Shown here: positions 4,811-6,280 of the stretch, piece by piece
Numbering within the stretch: position 1 is the stretch's first letter
Layout: every line of letters begins with the position of its first letter
From: Deltaproteobacteria bacterium
Lineage (GTDB): Bacteria > Myxococcota_A > Polyangia > Palsa-1104 > JAEUJZ01
Length of the DNA stretch: 6,280 nucleotides
Direction of reading: 5' to 3'
Assembly (NCBI GenBank): GCA_017990795.1
Contig: JAGNNG010000119.1
Coordinates: 1-6,280 of the forward strand
The notes under the pieces: generated by a model
Told to the model about the DNA's origin: nothing
The model's database searches: none
What the model saw: the letters and a program-made list of their open reading frames with translations, nothing else
Made by a program: the position numbers and the translations under genes

Positions 4811-5986
4811 ATGAAGGTAGGAAAGAGGATGACCGGTCGCTTCCAGGCGCGCTTCTTTGTCGGTGCAGCGCTGCTGTTTGCCGCTTGTGACACCAACACC
4901 AGCGAGCCGCAAGACATGATGGCACCAGACATGATGCCAGCCCCCGACATGGCCGCAGTTGATCCAGGAGGCCCCACTAGCTGTCAGGGCCCAGCGTTTA
5001 CCGAAAACGTCAGCGCTTGCACCCCAGGCGCCAACGACTACCGACCACGCGTAAATATGTCCATGAACGACACCTGGGCAGCGTGCATCACCGATGACAA
5101 CATGATCCACTTTCTAAGTGGCATGACTCCTTCTTCGGCAGCGCGAACGGCGGCGTTTGACAGCATGGGCGTACGGCTGTGGAAAAATCCCAAGCCGCTG
5201 ACTGCAGATGACTTCTTGAACGCGCGCAACGACTACTCGGTGACCAACGGCCTTGGCTCGCGCGTGGCTCGTCGTCAGGATGTTCACTTCACCGAGCTGC
5301 CAAACGGCAACAAGCTAGGCTGCAGTGATCCTGCAATTGCGCCTTCCTTCCCCGAGCGTTGCTACGGTCCGGTCGTGCTCAAGCCGATCGTGGATGATGC
5401 GTTTGCGCAGGGCCTGGTGGGCAATCAGCCGCGACTACAAGCCGCCCGCATGGAGGCTGCTCTGCTGTGGTTCTTCTACCTGTCTACGCTGTCTGAGATC
5501 TGGACGAGTAGCTTTGACAACATCAACGACGTCGACTCTTCGCTGGCTTACTACAACGCAGCGCAGTCGCGCGCCACGCCGCAAGGTCTGGGAAAGTACA
5601 TTCAAGCGCTGGGTCCAGAGACTTACGATCGTGGCTTTGACGCCACGCTGGCCTCACGCTGCTGGCGCGACTTGGACAAGGTGCTACCAGCCGCGAACAC
5701 CACGCTGTACAACCAAGCGCTGGCGCAAAACGACAAGGCGCTGCTGCGTGGGATGGCGCTGATTTTGCGTGACCGCTTCGGGCAGCTTAGCTGCTCGACC
5801 GGAGTGCAGCAGCAAGCGAACCTGGAGTTTGTAAAGTTGATGGGCGGCTTTATGGATCGCGCAGTGCGCGCCATGGATGCAACCAAGGCTGATGCACTGA
5901 AGGTTCAGTACACTGCGGCCTCGGCGGCGCAGGTCGATGTCGCCAAGTCGCAGCAGCTCTTGGATTCGCTGTTCCCTTGTCCGTAG
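4811..5986 (+). CDS. Cys- and Met-rich envelope lipoprotein of unknown family, probable partner of the TonB receptor
   Basis: Family not recognised. The 391-residue product has a lipoprotein signal (MKVGKR n-region, FFVGAALLFAA core, Cys26 as lipidation site; Phe at -3 is permissible but not ideal). A linker rich in Asp, Met and Pro (about 27-55) follows, with DMMAP, DMMPAP and DMAA in succession, then a globular domain. Eight further cysteines (58, 70, 92, 171, 184, 284, 328, 390) suggest up to four disulfides, as expected outside the cytoplasm. A hydrophobic, probably helical stretch around 207-230 (MEAALLWFFYLSTLSEIW) leads into an acidic segment, DNINDVDSS (236-244). Additional Met residues occur as NMSMND (82-87) and near 98-105. 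The protein is co-directional with the receptor gene, 72 bases downstream and with its own strong ribosome site, which suggests a surface or periplasmic ligand-binding partner. An imelysin-like or other helical metal/heme-binding lipoprotein is possible, but no diagnostic motif was found. Lipoprotein status is fairly sure; function is inferred from context. Confidence 0.8.
   Translation: MKVGKRMTGRFQARFFVGAALLFAACDTNTSEPQDMMAPDMMPAPDMAAVDPGGPTSCQGPAFTENVSACTPGANDYRPRVNMSMNDTWAACITDDNMIHFLSGMTPSSAARTAAFDSMGVRLWKNPKPLTADDFLNARNDYSVTNGLGSRVARRQDVHFTELPNGNKLGCSDPAIAPSFPERCYGPVVLKPIVDDAFAQGLVGNQPRLQAARMEAALLWFFYLSTLSEIWTSSFDNINDVDSSLAYYNAAQSRATPQGLGKYIQALGPETYDRGFDATLASRCWRDLDKVLPAANTTLYNQALAQNDKALLRGMALILRDRFGQLSCSTGVQQQANLEFVKLMGGFMDRAVRAMDATKADALKVQYTAASAAQVDVAKSQQLLDSLFPCP
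4913..4954 (+). repeat. Imperfect repeat encoding the Asp-Met/Pro linker
   Basis: GACATGATG begins at 4913 and again at 4928, and GACATGG begins at 4946, each followed by a Pro/Ala-coding spacer of slightly different length. The result is three PDM-type units just after the lipidated cysteine. Such low-complexity tethers are frequent in myxobacterial lipoproteins and probably space the domain from the membrane. Confidence 0.7.
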
Positions 5987-6006
5987 TTCTGTAGGTCGAT
6001 TGCTCT

Positions 6007-6059
6007 GCTGCTGCTGCTGTCCAGGTGGCTAGTGATGCTTCTGGAACAGCAGCAGCAGC
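6007..6059. terminator. Long CTG/CAG stem-loop at the convergent gene junction (candidate bidirectional terminator)
   Basis: Bases 6007-6019 pair perfectly with 6047-6059 (13 pairs from CTG repeats against CAG repeats). With A6046 bulged, 6020-6024 pair with 6041-6045, for 18 Watson-Crick pairs and a loop of about 16 bases. The left arm lies 21 bases after the lipoprotein stop; the right arm encodes the final residues (QLLLLFQK) of the minus-strand gene, whose stop codon falls in the loop. No T-run follows on either strand, so it is not a textbook intrinsic terminator, though placement and strength fit transcription stopping from both sides. Confidence 0.5.
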
Positions 6060-6280
6060 TGGGGCGTAGGTGCGCAGGAATAGCGCCAAGTCTGCAGCAG
6101 CTGCCAGTGCTGTTGCGCCATCGCTTGCGCCAGCTGCGTGGGCTGGTAGCGCTTGTAAGGAGCGCCCAATTGGACGCTGTATTTTCGTCGGTGTTTGGTG
6201 CGCACATGGGCCTGGAACTGCAGCGCATAGCTACTAAACGCCGACAGCGGCTCTGTCACCAGCTGGCAAGAGAGAGAGAC
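6029..6280 (-). CDS. C-terminal end of an unidentified protein (start beyond right edge)
   Basis: The frame is open from the right edge of the window to the stop at 6031-6029, giving 83 codons. Codons are mostly G/C-ending (CTG, CAG, GCG, CGC), as in the neighbouring genes, and the residues look like a soluble globular tail: SAFSSYALQFQAHVR, a basic patch TKHRRKY, LGAPYKRYQPTQLAQAMAQQ, HWQLLQTWRYSCAP and a final LLLLFQKHH. The block PYKRYQPTQLAQAM followed by a strand-like segment resembles the end of some class I SAM-dependent methyltransferases, but this is only an impression. An in-frame GTG at 6259 is probably internal. It converges on the lipoprotein gene with 42 bases between the stop codons. 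The competing minus frame at 5905-6228 overlaps that gene and is rich in Ser/Cys/Arg, so it was not chosen. Confidence 0.5.
   Translation of the reverse strand, partial: VSLSCQLVTEPLSAFSSYALQFQAHVRTKHRRKYSVQLGAPYKRYQPTQLAQAMAQQHWQLLQTWRYSCAPTPQLLLLFQKHH

Noticed and set aside
5905..6228. Alternative minus-strand open frame at the right end
   Set aside because: It overlaps the lipoprotein C-terminus and is rich in Ser/Cys/Arg. The frame ending at 6029 has better codon use, a globular-looking composition, and stays open to the window edge.

Overview
The window looks like chromosomal DNA from a GC-rich, Gram-negative deltaproteobacterium, most plausibly a member of the Myxococcota. The basis is the high GC with strongly G/C-ending codons, an outer-membrane TonB-dependent receptor, a lipoprotein whose mature N-terminus carries an Asp-Met/Pro repeat linker of the kind common in myxobacterial lipoproteins, and a PAP2 phosphatase with an N-terminal CxxC element (CRWC) that I recall from myxobacterial homologues. 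No similarity search was possible, so the lineage is an inference.

Layout, left to right. (1) The last 180 codons of a CPA2-type cation:proton antiporter, cut by the left edge (to 544). (2) A secreted or membrane PAP2-superfamily phosphatase with an intact three-part catalytic signature (641-1711). (3) A small protein with about four membrane segments and no recognised family (1821-2324). It has an exact TATAAT box so close to its ATG that the mRNA would be nearly leaderless, and its middle is much more AT-rich than its neighbours. (4) An AT-rich intergenic region with a weak hairpin, a candidate promoter and a perfect 14-bp palindrome (2325-2467). (5) A complete TonB-dependent outer-membrane receptor (2468-4738). 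(6) A 72-bp spacer holding two tandem RNA hairpins. (7) A Cys- and Met-rich lipoprotein with a strong ribosome-binding site (4811-5986), family not recognised. (8) A long CTG/CAG stem-loop at the convergent junction, then the C-terminal end of a minus-strand gene that runs off the right edge (6029-6280).

All genes except the last are on the plus strand. The most likely functional unit is the receptor plus the lipoprotein: co-directional, closely spaced and both directed to the envelope, consistent with a two-component uptake system in which a lipoprotein hands a scarce ligand to a TonB-driven gate. The ligand cannot be read from the sequence. The antiporter, the phosphatase and the small membrane protein are separated by about 100-bp gaps, show no pathway link, and are probably independently expressed envelope genes. 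No RNA genes, insertion sequences, CRISPR arrays or phage genes were seen, and no gene-free stretch exceeds 300 bases.
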